In this document: positions 1-7,991 of the stretch, one piece after another | How the letters are laid out: each line of letters opens with the position of its first letter | Position numbering within the stretch: the stretch's first letter is position 1 | Origin: Rhizobium sp. | GTDB lineage: Bacteria > Pseudomonadota > Gammaproteobacteria > Xanthomonadales > Xanthomonadaceae | Direction of reading: 5' to 3' | NCBI GenBank assembly: GCA_019459185.1 | Contig: JAIBEO010000128.1 | Location: forward strand, 1-44,991 | Length of the DNA stretch: 44,991 bases | The notes under the pieces: generated by a model | Database searches by the model: none | Told to the model about the DNA's origin: nothing | What the model saw: only the letters and a program-made list of their open reading frames with translations | Made by a program: the position numbers and the translations under genes

Positions 1-53
1 CCCGGCACCGCATGTGGGGGGGGGCGTTCCGGGGGCGGGGGGGGTCGTCGTAG

Positions 54-395
54 CGGCGGGGGGCCATCGGGGCGCGCAACGCCTGCGGCGACGAAGCCAC
101 CCGCGCCGCCGGCGCGCGCCTGGCCGAACACCTCGACGGCCTGCTGCGCGCCGGCTACCCCGGCCTGCGTTACGCCCAGACCCGCCGCAACGGCACGGTG
201 CTGCTGGAAGTGGGCCAGGACACGCTGGTGGCGCGCTATTTCGAGATCGAGGGCGAACGCGTGGGCGAGTGCCTGTACGACGACCCCGCCGCCCTGGCCG
301 GCGCGCTGCGCGAGGCCTGGTTCCGGGTGGAGCGCGAACCGGGCCGGCTGCTGCTGGAGCCCGTTGGTGTGCAGTCGCCGGGCTCGGGCCGATGA
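54..395 (+). CDS. 3' part of an unrecognised protein (5' end unreliable)
   Basis: An open frame runs from just after an in-frame TAG at 51-53 to a stop at 393-395. It has strong high-GC coding character and reads ...GDEATRAAGARLAEHLDGLL...GTVLLEVGQDTLVARYFE... The first 50 bases are long G runs that look like poor sequence at a contig edge, so the TAG and the frame upstream are not trustworthy and the true start probably lies outside the window or is corrupted. The fragment has no signal peptide, membrane segment or motif that I recognise. Its stop overlaps the ATG of the next gene (392), which suggests translational coupling with the phosphodiesterase. No function is proposed. Confidence 0.5.
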   Translation, partial: RRGAIGARNACGDEATRAAGARLAEHLDGLLRAGYPGLRYAQTRRNGTVLLEVGQDTLVARYFEIEGERVGECLYDDPAALAGALREAWFRVEREPGRLLLEPVGVQSPGSGR

Positions 396-1519
396 CCCGG
401 GCGCACGTGCCGTTGCGCGCCGCCCTGCTGGGCGTGGCGTTATGGTTGGCAGGTTGCCAGAACCCTCCGAAAAGCGGGCCCGACCCGATGGCTGAAACAC
501 CCGAGATGCAGGTCATCGCCCACCGCGGCGCCAGTGCCTGGCTGCCCGAGCACACGCTGGCCGCGTACGCGCGCGCCATCGCCGACGGCGCCGACGCCAT
601 CGAGCCCGACCTGGTGATGACCCGCGACGGCGTGCTGGTGGCGCGCCACGAGAACGAAATCTCCGGCACCACCGACGTGGCCACGCGCCCGGAGTTCGCG
701 GCCCGCAAGGCGCGCAGGCAGGTGGACGGCGAATGGGTGGAAGGCTGGTTCACCGAAGATTTCAGCCTGGCCGAGCTGAAAACCCTGCGCGCGCGCGAAC
801 GCCTGCCGCAGCTGCGCTCCACCGCCAACGACGGCCGCTTCGAGGTGCCCACCTTCGACGAAATCGTGGCGCTGGTGGCGGCGGAATCCGCGGCGCGCGG
901 GCGAATGATCGGCCTGGTGCCCGAGATCAAGCACCCCACCTACTTCGCAGGCCTCGGCCTGGCGATGGAACAGCGGCTGCTCGACGCGCTGGCCGCGCAC
1001 GAGTACACGCGGCGCGCGCCGGTGCTCATCCAGTCCTTCGAAACCGCGAACCTGCGCGCGCTGCGCGCCGTGGTGCCGCGCGGCGGAAACATCCGCCTGC
1101 TGCAGCTGGTGGGCGCGCCCGACCAGGCGCCCTACGACACCGTGGCCGCCGGCGCGCCGGTGCCGTACGCGCGGCTGGTTTCGCCCGAAGGCTTGCGTGG
1201 CGTGGCGGCCTACGCCGACGCCATCGGCCCGCCGGCCCCGATGCTGCAGCTGCAGCCCCGGGGTGACGGCTGGCGCAGCGCGCTGGTGGACGCGGCGCAC
1301 GCCTCCGGTCTCGACGTGGTGGCCTACACCTTCCGCCCCGAGAACCATTTCCTGGGGCCGCCGTTCCAGGACGCCGCCGGCCCGGCGGCAAGAAATGAAC
1401 CTGGTTCAAGAAATGAACCTGGTTCGATTCGCGAAATCCGCAGCTACCTGTCGGCTGGCTTGGATGCTTTCTTCACCGACGACCCGGCGCTGGGCCGGGC
1501 GGCGGTGGACGGGCGCTGA
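392..1519 (+). CDS. Glycerophosphodiester phosphodiesterase, lipoprotein
   Basis: A 375-residue GDPD-family enzyme that should hydrolyse glycerophosphodiesters to glycerol 3-phosphate and an alcohol at the periplasmic face. The start at 392 gives a lipoprotein signal with lipobox LAGC (Cys22). The family's metal and catalytic residues follow: HRG at 44-46, E71 and D73 in IEPDLVMTRDG, and H86. PEHTLAAY (about 52-59) fits the usual P-E-N-T-L-A-A-Y segment with H in place of N. Length and the long insert between the first motifs resemble periplasmic GlpQ. The frame could extend upstream to a GTG at 14, but that part is a shadow of the preceding gene. Residues about 334-345 carry a perfect in-frame duplication (see the tandem repeat). 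The gene is convergent with the DUF3293 gene, 3 bases away. Confidence 0.88.
   Translation: MTRAHVPLRAALLGVALWLAGCQNPPKSGPDPMAETPEMQVIAHRGASAWLPEHTLAAYARAIADGADAIEPDLVMTRDGVLVARHENEISGTTDVATRPEFAARKARRQVDGEWVEGWFTEDFSLAELKTLRARERLPQLRSTANDGRFEVPTFDEIVALVAAESAARGRMIGLVPEIKHPTYFAGLGLAMEQRLLDALAAHEYTRRAPVLIQSFETANLRALRAVVPRGGNIRLLQLVGAPDQAPYDTVAAGAPVPYARLVSPEGLRGVAAYADAIGPPAPMLQLQPRGDGWRSALVDAAHASGLDVVAYTFRPENHFLGPPFQDAAGPAARNEPGSRNEPGSIREIRSYLSAGLDAFFTDDPALGRAAVDGR
1390..1425 (+). repeat. Two perfect 18-bp tandem copies inside the GDPD gene
   Basis: The unit AAGAAATGAACCTGGTTC occurs at 1390-1407 and again at 1408-1425 with no mismatch. It adds two R-N-E-P-G-S-type hexapeptides in frame. Each unit contains the imperfect palindrome GAACC-T-GGTTC. 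The repeat is less GC-rich than its surroundings. Confidence 0.95.
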
Positions 1520-1522
1520 GGC

Positions 1523-2020
1523 TCAGCCCGCCTCGTTGTCGAACAGGCCGGCCGGCCAGCAGGGCTCCGGCCCTTCGCCGGCGCGCGGGTAGCTGCAGGG
1601 CGCCAGGTGCGGGCGGCCTTGTTCGTCGATGCGCACCCAGGCGGCCTGGCGGTAGGCGCGGGCCAGCATGTCCACGGGGTCGCCGTCGCCGCCCAGCACC
1701 AGGAAACCGGGTTCGTTCCAGCTGCCGTCTTCGCTGCCGCCGTCGGAGGGCAGGCGCGCGAGGCCGAGCACGTCGATGGCGACCGCGAGCGCGGCGTTCG
1801 CGGTGGCGTTGGCCTCGTCGGACTGCTTCCGGCCGAAGGGGTTTTCGCCGGTGACCAGGCCGGCGTGCGCCACGCCGTGGCGTGCCAGCAGCTCGGCCAT
1901 GGCCGGGTTGGCCTGGCCGATGCGCAGTTCGATCTTCGAATCGCCGTCGTAGACGCCGTAAACCGCGTCGGCGAAGGCGGCCATCATGGCGGCGGGCGGG
2001 GGTAGGCGGGGGTCGGTCAT
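1523..2020 (-). CDS. DUF3293 domain protein
   Basis: A 165-residue soluble protein of unknown function. The pattern fits DUF3293: an early segment with the hydrophobic core LLARHGVAHAGLVTGENPFG, then an N-rich helix (ANATANAALAVAIDVLGL), a W-x-E-P-G-F-L-V-L segment and a late A-R-x-Y-R-Q-A-A-W motif. The family is usually described as small cytoplasmic proteins with the core I-T-A-x-N-P; here that position reads V-T-G-E-N-P. There is no signal peptide or membrane segment. It is convergent with the phosphodiesterase gene and lies 26 bases downstream of the phnE-like gene on the same strand, so it may be read through from the transporter operon. I do not infer a role from that. Confidence 0.75.
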   Translation of the reverse strand: MTDPRLPPPAAMMAAFADAVYGVYDGDSKIELRIGQANPAMAELLARHGVAHAGLVTGENPFGRKQSDEANATANAALAVAIDVLGLARLPSDGGSEDGSWNEPGFLVLGGDGDPVDMLARAYRQAAWVRIDEQGRPHLAPCSYPRAGEGPEPCWPAGLFDNEAG

Positions 2021-2046
2021 CGGGCAATTATGGGGTTCCCGGCCCG

Positions 2047-3057
2047 CTAAAGCAGCTGCCTGCGGACGCGGCCGGTGGCCAGCTCCAGCGCCAGCACCGC
2101 CAGGAAGATCACCAGCAGCATGGTCGCCACGTGCTGGAACTGGAACATTTCAAAACGTCCTTTCAGTTCCTGCCCGATTCCGCCGGCGCCGACGATGCCG
2201 ATGACCGTCGCGGTGCGAATGTTGCGCTCCAGGATGTACTGCATGTAGCCCATGTAGGACGGCATGACCTGCGGAAGCACGGCGAAGCGCAGCACCTTCA
2301 GCCTGCCGGCGCCGGCGGCGCGCAGCGCGTCCTGCGGTCCACGCGGGGCGTTCTCGATGTCCTCGGCGAAGAACTTGCCCAGAAACCCGGCGGTGTGAAG
2401 GCCCAGGGAGAGGATGCCGGCGATCGGTCCGAAGCCGAAGGCCAGCACGAAGAACAGCGCGCTGATCAGGTCCGGGATCGAGCGCAGGAAGCTGGCGAGG
2501 CCGCGGGCGGCAAACATCACCAGCGGGTGCGGGCTGTATCCGCGGGCACCCAGCAGCGCCAGCGGCGCGCCGACGATGATCGCCACCAGCGTGCCCCAGG
2601 CGGCGATCTCCACGGTCTGCAGCATCAACCACACCACCTGCAGCAGATAGCCGAACGGCTCGTACAGCACCTCGCGCGTTCCGACGACCTCGGTCACCTG
2701 GAGGGTTTCAGGGTCGAGGGCGCGCTCGCTGGTGGGCTCGCTCAGCAGTCGTGCGCCCCACGGCAGGTTCTCGCGGTCCAGGTCGGGCAGGCGCGCCAGG
2801 TCGGTGGTTTCGGACAGCTGCAGCGGCAGGAGGTTGCGCCCGATCCGGGCCAGGCCGTCGGCCACCTGCGAGGTTTCACCACTGCCAAGCGCCGCGCCCA
2901 CGGCCTGCGCGCTCAGCGCCACCAGGCGGTCCATCTGCGAGCGCTCGGCCGACACGCCGGCCAGCACCATGGCCAGCAGCAGCAGCGCGACGGTGCGCGC
3001 CCGGATCCACGGGCGCAGCGTCCAGTTCATCGGGGTGGCGGAACTTGCGTCATTCAT
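2047..3057 (-). CDS. phnE: Phosphonate/phosphate-type ABC transporter permease (PhnE-like)
   Basis: A 336-residue inner-membrane permease. The start at 3057 overlaps the stop of the ATPase gene by 4 bases (ATGA), and the more upstream frame belongs to the neighbour. A first membrane segment lies near residues 20-37. It is followed by a long periplasmic stretch of about 90 residues, then a run of membrane segments from about residue 130. The cytoplasmic EAA-type loop with ...LPQVMPSYMGYMQYILERN... and the following GIVGAGGIG are typical of PhnE-type permeases. Together with the ATPase and binding protein this is a complete importer for phosphonate, phosphite or a related phosphorus oxyanion. 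The large periplasmic insert after the first segment is longer than in Escherichia coli PhnE. Substrate is inferred from family and context only. Confidence 0.87.
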   Translation of the reverse strand: MNDASSATPMNWTLRPWIRARTVALLLLAMVLAGVSAERSQMDRLVALSAQAVGAALGSGETSQVADGLARIGRNLLPLQLSETTDLARLPDLDRENLPWGARLLSEPTSERALDPETLQVTEVVGTREVLYEPFGYLLQVVWLMLQTVEIAAWGTLVAIIVGAPLALLGARGYSPHPLVMFAARGLASFLRSIPDLISALFFVLAFGFGPIAGILSLGLHTAGFLGKFFAEDIENAPRGPQDALRAAGAGRLKVLRFAVLPQVMPSYMGYMQYILERNIRTATVIGIVGAGGIGQELKGRFEMFQFQHVATMLLVIFLAVLALELATGRVRRQLL

Positions 3058-3836
3058 GCGGCGCTGGCCTGCAAGGGTTGGGAGTGATCGCCCCGGGCGT
3101 ACAGGCTTTCCAGCAGTCCCGCGTCCAGTGCGCCCGAGACCTCGCTGTCGTACACCAGCCTTCCGGCGCGCAGGCCGACGATGCGGTCGGCGAACTCCCG
3201 CGCAAGGTCGATCTGGTGCAGGCTGCACAGCACGGTGGCGCCGTGCGCTCGCGCCGCGCGCCGCAGCAGCTCCATCACCGCGCGGCTGGTGCCGGGGTCC
3301 AGGCTCGAGACCGGCTCGTCGGCCAGCACCAGGGCGGGCTCGGCCATCAGCGCGCGGGCGATGCCGACACGCTGTTGCTGCCCGCCTGAAAGCTCGCTGG
3401 CGCGGCGGTACAGCTGGCGCTCGTCGAGCCCGACTTCGCGCAGCAGCCCGCAGGCACGGCGTTGGCGCTCGCGGCCGAAGGCACCGGACAGGGCGCGCCA
3501 CAGCGGCACCCGCGCCAGGCTGCCGGTTAGCACGTTGTCCAGCACGCTCAGGCGTGGCGCCAGGTCAATGCCCTGGTGGATGGTGGCAATGCGCCGGCCG
3601 CGCGTGCGCATGTCGCCGTCGCGCAGCGGCTGGCCGTCGAGCACGATCCTGCCGCTGCTGGCGCGGGCCAGGCCGTTGACCAGCCGCAGCAGGGTGGACT
3701 TGCCGCTGCCGGAGGCGCCCAGCGCCACGCAGAACTGGCCGCGTGGCAGTTCGAGGTCGATGCCCTGCAGGGCCTGGGTTCCGTCGGGATAGCGCAGGCC
3801 CAGGTCGTGCAGTTGCAGCAGCGGCGCCCCGATCAT
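3054..3836 (-). CDS. phnC: Phosphonate/phosphate-type ABC transporter ATPase (PhnC-like)
   Basis: A 260-residue ABC ATPase that powers the PhnE-like permease. Walker A GASGSGKST lies at 40-48, the Q-loop glutamine at 88, the signature LSGGQ at 149-153 and Walker B LVLADEP at about 169-175, followed by the SSLDP D-loop. A late SLHQIDLA supplies the switch histidine. Length and the order of motifs are normal for PhnC. Start and stop overlap the genes on either side by 4 bases, so phnD, phnC and phnE form a translationally coupled set read leftward. Confidence 0.92.
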   Translation of the reverse strand: MIGAPLLQLHDLGLRYPDGTQALQGIDLELPRGQFCVALGASGSGKSTLLRLVNGLARASSGRIVLDGQPLRDGDMRTRGRRIATIHQGIDLAPRLSVLDNVLTGSLARVPLWRALSGAFGRERQRRACGLLREVGLDERQLYRRASELSGGQQQRVGIARALMAEPALVLADEPVSSLDPGTSRAVMELLRRAARAHGATVLCSLHQIDLAREFADRIVGLRAGRLVYDSEVSGALDAGLLESLYARGDHSQPLQASAA

Positions 3837-4780
3837 TGGGCGCCCGCCTTGCGCAGCATCGCGGCGCGCACCTCGTCGTCGACGCGCGACAGGGTCCTGG
3901 CCGGGCCGTCGAAGGCCGACTCGGGGAAGTTGGCGTCGTAGCGGTCGACGCGCTTTCCGCCATAGCCGCGGATCAGTTCCGGGGTGGCCGCCGCGGTTTC
4001 GTGCACTCGGCCGAAGGCTTCCTTCAGCGCCTGCTTGAGCGGCGCCGGCAGGCCGGTGTGCAGCGCCATGGGCGGGTTGGGGATCGGATTGCTGCGGGCG
4101 AGGACGCGGAACGCGTCCGGCTCGATGATCCCGCTGTCGAGTGCGCGCACGTACGATTCGAAGCTCAGGCAGGCGGCATCCACCTGGCCCTCGGCCAGCG
4201 CCGACAGGCTGGCGGCGTGGCTGCCGGTGAGGCGGATGGCGCCCAGGTCACGCGCCGGGTCCAGGCCCTTTTCCAGCATCATCGCCACCTGGTAGGTGAA
4301 GCTGGAACCGGAGTTCACGTCGCCGAACGCCACCGACTTGCCGCGCAGCTGTTCGATGGAGGTGACCGGCGAATCGCGCGGCACGAAGATGGCCGCGTAA
4401 TACACCGACTGTCCATCGAGCACGGACACCGCCAGCAGCTCGGCGGCGCCGGCGTCGCGGGCCTGCACATAGGCCACCGGGCCCAGCCAGGCGACGTCGA
4501 CCAGGCCGGCCTTCATCGCCTCCACCACGGCCGAGTAGCTCTGGCCGACCCGCAGGTCGAACTCCAGCCCGGTCTGCTCGCCAACCGCCTTGAACAGCGG
4601 CGCGAAGTCGGCGAGCGTGCCGGTGGCGGTGCCACCGTCGGCCGGGATCAGCATCACCCGGAGCGGCGCCTGGCGCGCGGGTTCGGCGTCCTTGCCGCAG
4701 CCGCCCAGGGCGAAGGCCAATGCCAGGGTGAGCAGGGTCGCCAGCGCCAGTTTCAGCGCGCGAAAGGAAGTGGTTTTCAT
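3833..4780 (-). CDS. phnD: Phosphonate/phosphate-type ABC transporter binding lipoprotein (PhnD-like)
   Basis: A 315-residue solute-binding protein anchored as a lipoprotein: signal segment at residues 5-25 and lipobox LGGC with Cys28. It has the PhnD-family body, including the early PADGGTATGTLADFAPLFKA, the SYSAVVEAMKAGLVDVAWLG segment, GKSVAFGDVNSGSSF and the LSALAEGQVDAA segment. This family binds phosphonates, phosphite, phosphate and similar ligands, so the name gives the transporter type and not a proven ligand. It is the first gene of the coupled importer cluster and lies 88 bases downstream of the HAD phosphatase gene on the same strand. Confidence 0.9.
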   Translation of the reverse strand: MKTTSFRALKLALATLLTLALAFALGGCGKDAEPARQAPLRVMLIPADGGTATGTLADFAPLFKAVGEQTGLEFDLRVGQSYSAVVEAMKAGLVDVAWLGPVAYVQARDAGAAELLAVSVLDGQSVYYAAIFVPRDSPVTSIEQLRGKSVAFGDVNSGSSFTYQVAMMLEKGLDPARDLGAIRLTGSHAASLSALAEGQVDAACLSFESYVRALDSGIIEPDAFRVLARSNPIPNPPMALHTGLPAPLKQALKEAFGRVHETAAATPELIRGYGGKRVDRYDANFPESAFDGPARTLSRVDDEVRAAMLRKAGAQ

Positions 4781-4868
4781 GGGGATTCTCTTGGCGCGCC
4801 GTCAGGCGCTCAGGCTAAAGGCGGGACATTTCAGTGCAATGAAGCGGGCGGCGCGTCGGCCGCCCCAT

Positions 4869-5540
4869 TCACGGGACCAGGAGCGGGCGAAGGGCGGTGA
4901 AGTCGGCCACCGCCCGGTGCGGCGATGCGATGCCCGGCCCTCCGTAGCCATGGGCCATGATCACCGCGGCGACGCCGCAGCGCGCCGCACAGCGCGCGTC
5001 GACTTCGCTGTCGCCGACCATCACGCAGTCCGACGGCGGCGAACCCGCTGCGTTCATCAGCCAGCGCAACGGGTAAGGGTCGGGTTTGCGCCGCGGCAGG
5101 CTGTCGCCGCCCACGACCTCCCTGAAGAAGCCCAGCAGGCTGAAGTCGCCCAGCAGCCGGCGCACGATCGCCTCTTCCTGGTTGCTGCAGATCGCCAGCC
5201 AGGCGCGACGCTCGCGCAGGGCCTCAAGCAGCGGCAGGGCCGCGGGGTAGCAGCTCACCCGGGATGCGGCGGCGTCGAGGTAGCGCTCGCGCAGCGACGC
5301 CTGCAGCTGGCGAAGCAGCCCCGGCGGCGGCAGCGTGCCGCTGGCCTGGAGGGCGGCCAGCAGCATCGCCGGCAGGCCCTGGTGGGTGGCACGCCGGATC
5401 TGTTCCTCGCCAACGGGGTCGCGGCCCAGTTCGCCCAGGAGCCGGTTGATCTCGCCCACCATCGTGTCTCGCGTGTCCAGCAGGGTGCCGTCCAGGTCGA
5501 AGACCACGCAGGGGTAGGGCAGGGGGTAAGTCGGGATCAT
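4869..5540 (-). CDS. HAD-family phosphatase, phosphoglycolate-phosphatase-like
   Basis: A 223-residue cytoplasmic HAD hydrolase. All four motifs are visible: FDLDGTLLDT (nucleophile D15, acid D17), the serine in ICSNQ, the lysine in RRKPDP and the metal-binding VMVGDSEVD. The alpha-helical cap between motifs I and II fits the Gph/PhnX-like group. I chose the ATG at 5540 because the extra 23 residues of the longer frame (to 5609) are hydrophilic, low in conservation character and run towards the divergent regulator; the longer start cannot be excluded. It heads the leftward phnD-phnC-phnE cluster and could remove phosphate from the imported compound or its breakdown product. That role is inference; phosphoglycolate is the safest family substrate. 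Confidence 0.85.
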   Translation of the reverse strand: MIPTYPLPYPCVVFDLDGTLLDTRDTMVGEINRLLGELGRDPVGEEQIRRATHQGLPAMLLAALQASGTLPPPGLLRQLQASLRERYLDAAASRVSCYPAALPLLEALRERRAWLAICSNQEEAIVRRLLGDFSLLGFFREVVGGDSLPRRKPDPYPLRWLMNAAGSPPSDCVMVGDSEVDARCAARCGVAAVIMAHGYGGPGIASPHRAVADFTALRPLLVP

Positions 5541-5653
5541 CGTGTGCTCGTGTGTGGGAAGCTCCTTGCCCCGAGACGCCGGGGTGCGGCGGTCGTCATG
5601 CGCGTGCAAGAAGGTTCTGGGTAAATCCGCCCATCTTCGAAGCAGGGGCAGAC

Positions 5654-6580
5654 ATGCGATTCATGACCGGGTTGCGCGCGTTCCATTACGTCGCGCGCTG
5701 CGGCGGCACCACGGCGGCGGCGCAAGCCATGGGCGTGGGGCAGTCCACGGTCTCCACCCATGTCGGCGCGCTGGAAAGGAAGTTCGGCGTGCAGCTGTTC
5801 GTGCAGGTGGGCAGGCGCCTGGTGCTGACCGAGTTCAGCGAAGGCCTGCTGGCCATGACCAACCGCCTGTTCGAGCTCGAGGACGAGGCCCTGTACCTGC
5901 TTACCGAAGCGCATGGCCTGCAGCGCGGCCACCTGCGCATCGGCGCGGTCGGGCCATACAACGTCATGAAGATCCTGGCGCCCTATCGCGAGCGCTATCC
6001 GGGGATATTCGTGACCCTGTCCGTCGGCGATTCCTCGCAGGTGGTCGATCGCATCCTCAACTACCACGTCGACATCGGCGTGCTGGTCCACGACGTCCAG
6101 GACGAGCGCGTGCACAGCATTCCCTTCCGGCGCCAGAAGCTGGTGGTGTTCGCCCACCACGAGCATCCCCTGGTCGGCCGGCCGCTGCGGCTGACCGACC
6201 TGGAGGGCCAGGCGATGATCGTGCGCGAGCCCGGCTCCACCACCCAGCAGGTGGTGAACCGCCGCCTGCAGGAGGCCGGCGTCCGGGTACGCCCGGTGAT
6301 GGAAATCGCCAGCCGCGAATCGGTGCGCGAGGCGGTGGCCTGCGGGTTCGGCCTGGGCGTGGTCAGCGACGTCGCCTACATGCCGGACTCGCGCCTGCGC
6401 CAGTTGGACATCGTCGATTTCGACGCGTGGAGCCACGCTCATGTGATCTGCCTGAGGGAGCGGATGAAATCCCGCCTGGTCATGTCGTTCCTGGAAATGC
6501 TGGGCCCCCTGTCCGGAGGCGCGGCGACCGGGGCTAACGCGGGTGCCGCGACAGGGACGCCGGCTAGCGGCGTGCCGTGA
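5654..6580 (+). CDS. LysR regulator, aminoethylphosphonate-associated type
   Basis: A 308-residue LysR-type transcription regulator. The N-terminal helix-turn-helix covers about residues 5-60 (AFHYVARCGGTTAAAQAMGV... ALERKFGVQLF) and the rest is the effector-binding domain. It resembles the LysR group associated with aminoethylphosphonate catabolism (TIGR03339), with shared stretches such as GLQRGHLRIGAVGPYNV, IVREPGSTTQQVV and EIASRESVREAVACGFGLGV. The ATG at 5654 follows AGGGGCAG; the frame extends upstream to 5552 but without LysR-like sequence. It is divergent from the HAD-phnDCE cluster across about 110 bases and overlaps the end of the convergent PHP-hydrolase gene by 17 bases. It probably controls the divergent cluster. 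Confidence 0.88.
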   Translation: MRFMTGLRAFHYVARCGGTTAAAQAMGVGQSTVSTHVGALERKFGVQLFVQVGRRLVLTEFSEGLLAMTNRLFELEDEALYLLTEAHGLQRGHLRIGAVGPYNVMKILAPYRERYPGIFVTLSVGDSSQVVDRILNYHVDIGVLVHDVQDERVHSIPFRRQKLVVFAHHEHPLVGRPLRLTDLEGQAMIVREPGSTTQQVVNRRLQEAGVRVRPVMEIASRESVREAVACGFGLGVVSDVAYMPDSRLRQLDIVDFDAWSHAHVICLRERMKSRLVMSFLEMLGPLSGGAATGANAGAATGTPASGVP

Positions 6581-7982
6581 CCAGCAGCGGCTGGGTCCAC
6601 GCCATCTGCGTGTCGCCCGCCTTGAACGGGTTGGGATGCGGCTTCGTGGAAGTGATCCGCGCACGCACGTAGAGCTCGTCGCCCTTGGCCGTGTAGCGGG
6701 CCGTGGTGCCGTGCTGGGTGTCGAGCACCACGCCGATGGCGTCCGAGTAGCGCATGGACGCGCGGCCCTGCAGGTCGGCCGGCAGGTCCCGGGCCGGGCG
6801 CCCGCGCAGGTCGGTGCCGCGACGCGTTCCGATGAACTCCACGGTGTACTCGACGCCGGGCTCGGCCTCGATCTCCAGCGAGACCTGGTTGTCCGCCGAT
6901 TCCAGCGTGGCGAGCGTGACGCCGGTGGTGGCGTAGAAGTCGCCTTCCTTCATCGCACCCACGATCGAATCCGGGGTCAGCCGGTTGGCGCGGACCATCA
7001 CCCAGCCCCGTCCCGGGTTGGCGTTGGCGCCGACTTCCCAGCGCGTGTAGGAGTGCGCGTCGTCGTTGGCGATGCCGTACATCAGCGCGCCGTCGCCTTC
7101 GGCGATGCGCTTGGCCAGGATCACGTCCCACATCTTTTCCAGCCCCATGCGATGGGCGTCGCCGTAGTTCTCCACGCCATGGTGGCCGTTGTAGAGCTCG
7201 AAGAAGCCTTCGCCGGTGGCGTAACGCAGCGGCAGGATGTCCTCGACGGTGATGCCGTAGCGGAAGTTGGGATGGTTGATGTGCGCCAGCACGTCGCGAC
7301 CGGAGCGCGCGCCCTGGTCGAGCACCGCGTTGAGGTTGTTCTGGATCACCTGCGCCGACGTGGCGCCGTTGCGGGGCTGGATGATCTCATGGACATTGAC
7401 CGCGTTCATGTGGAACGGGTTGGACTGGTAGCTGTCGGTGATCTCCTCGCCGCTGATGAAGGCGAATTCGCCCGGCGCCTCGAAGAAGTGCCGGAACTCG
7501 TCCAGGGTCTTGAGCCGCACCTCGGTCACGCCCTTGTCGCTGGTGCGCGTCTGCACCCAGTCCTGGCCGAAGTGCTTGCGGTAGGTCTCCAGCGCGTCCC
7601 TGCGGGCGTCGTCCTCGATCGGATACCACTGGCTGTAGCTCAGTGCCAGTGTTCCGCGGGCGATGCTGTCCTGCTGCATGCGGTTGTGGTCGCTCAGCAC
7701 CAGGAACTGGTAACCGTGCTCTCGATACCAGGCCGCCACGTTTTCAGGCGGGCTGTCGCCGTCGCTCCACCAGGTGTGGGTGTGGGTGTTTCCTTTCCAC
7801 CAGCGCGCCTGCGCGGCGTGGTAATCGCCGCGCAGGCCCTTGTAGTAGGCCGAGGCGGGAGCCGCCGACGAGGTTGCCGCCGCGGGGGCGCCGTGGTCGG
7901 AGTGGTCGTGCGCAAGGGCGAGGCCGGGAAGGGCCAGGGCCATGGCCGTGGCCATGGCGAGCATCAGGGTCGTGGGCTTCAT
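6564..7982 (-). CDS. Secreted PHP-domain metallohydrolase (CehA/McbA-like)
   Basis: A 472-residue protein with an N-terminal signal peptide (residues 1-24, ending ALA) followed by a short histidine-rich linker. The PHP active site is clear: NTHTHTWWSDG gives H67, H69 and D74, LVLSDHN gives D98 and H99, a central FISGEEI supplies a glutamate, HINHPN a histidine, and the late ANDDAHSYT the closing Asp and His. PHP enzymes of this kind cleave phosphoesters, while CehA/McbA relatives cleave carbamate esters, so the bond attacked is not settled by sequence. A C-terminal beta-rich region follows the PHP barrel. It is 9 bases downstream of the TonB receptor gene, on the same strand, and so probably acts in the periplasm on the compound the receptor brings in. 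Confidence 0.87.
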   Translation of the reverse strand: MKPTTLMLAMATAMALALPGLALAHDHSDHGAPAAATSSAAPASAYYKGLRGDYHAAQARWWKGNTHTHTWWSDGDSPPENVAAWYREHGYQFLVLSDHNRMQQDSIARGTLALSYSQWYPIEDDARRDALETYRKHFGQDWVQTRTSDKGVTEVRLKTLDEFRHFFEAPGEFAFISGEEITDSYQSNPFHMNAVNVHEIIQPRNGATSAQVIQNNLNAVLDQGARSGRDVLAHINHPNFRYGITVEDILPLRYATGEGFFELYNGHHGVENYGDAHRMGLEKMWDVILAKRIAEGDGALMYGIANDDAHSYTRWEVGANANPGRGWVMVRANRLTPDSIVGAMKEGDFYATTGVTLATLESADNQVSLEIEAEPGVEYTVEFIGTRRGTDLRGRPARDLPADLQGRASMRYSDAIGVVLDTQHGTTARYTAKGDELYVRARITSTKPHPNPFKAGDTQMAWTQPLLVTARR

Positions 7983-7991
7983 GGACCGGCC

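Noticed and set aside
1-53. Open reading from a GTG at position 14 joined to the phosphodiesterase
   Set aside because: The long G runs look like low-quality sequence and the lipoprotein start at 392 is much better supported.
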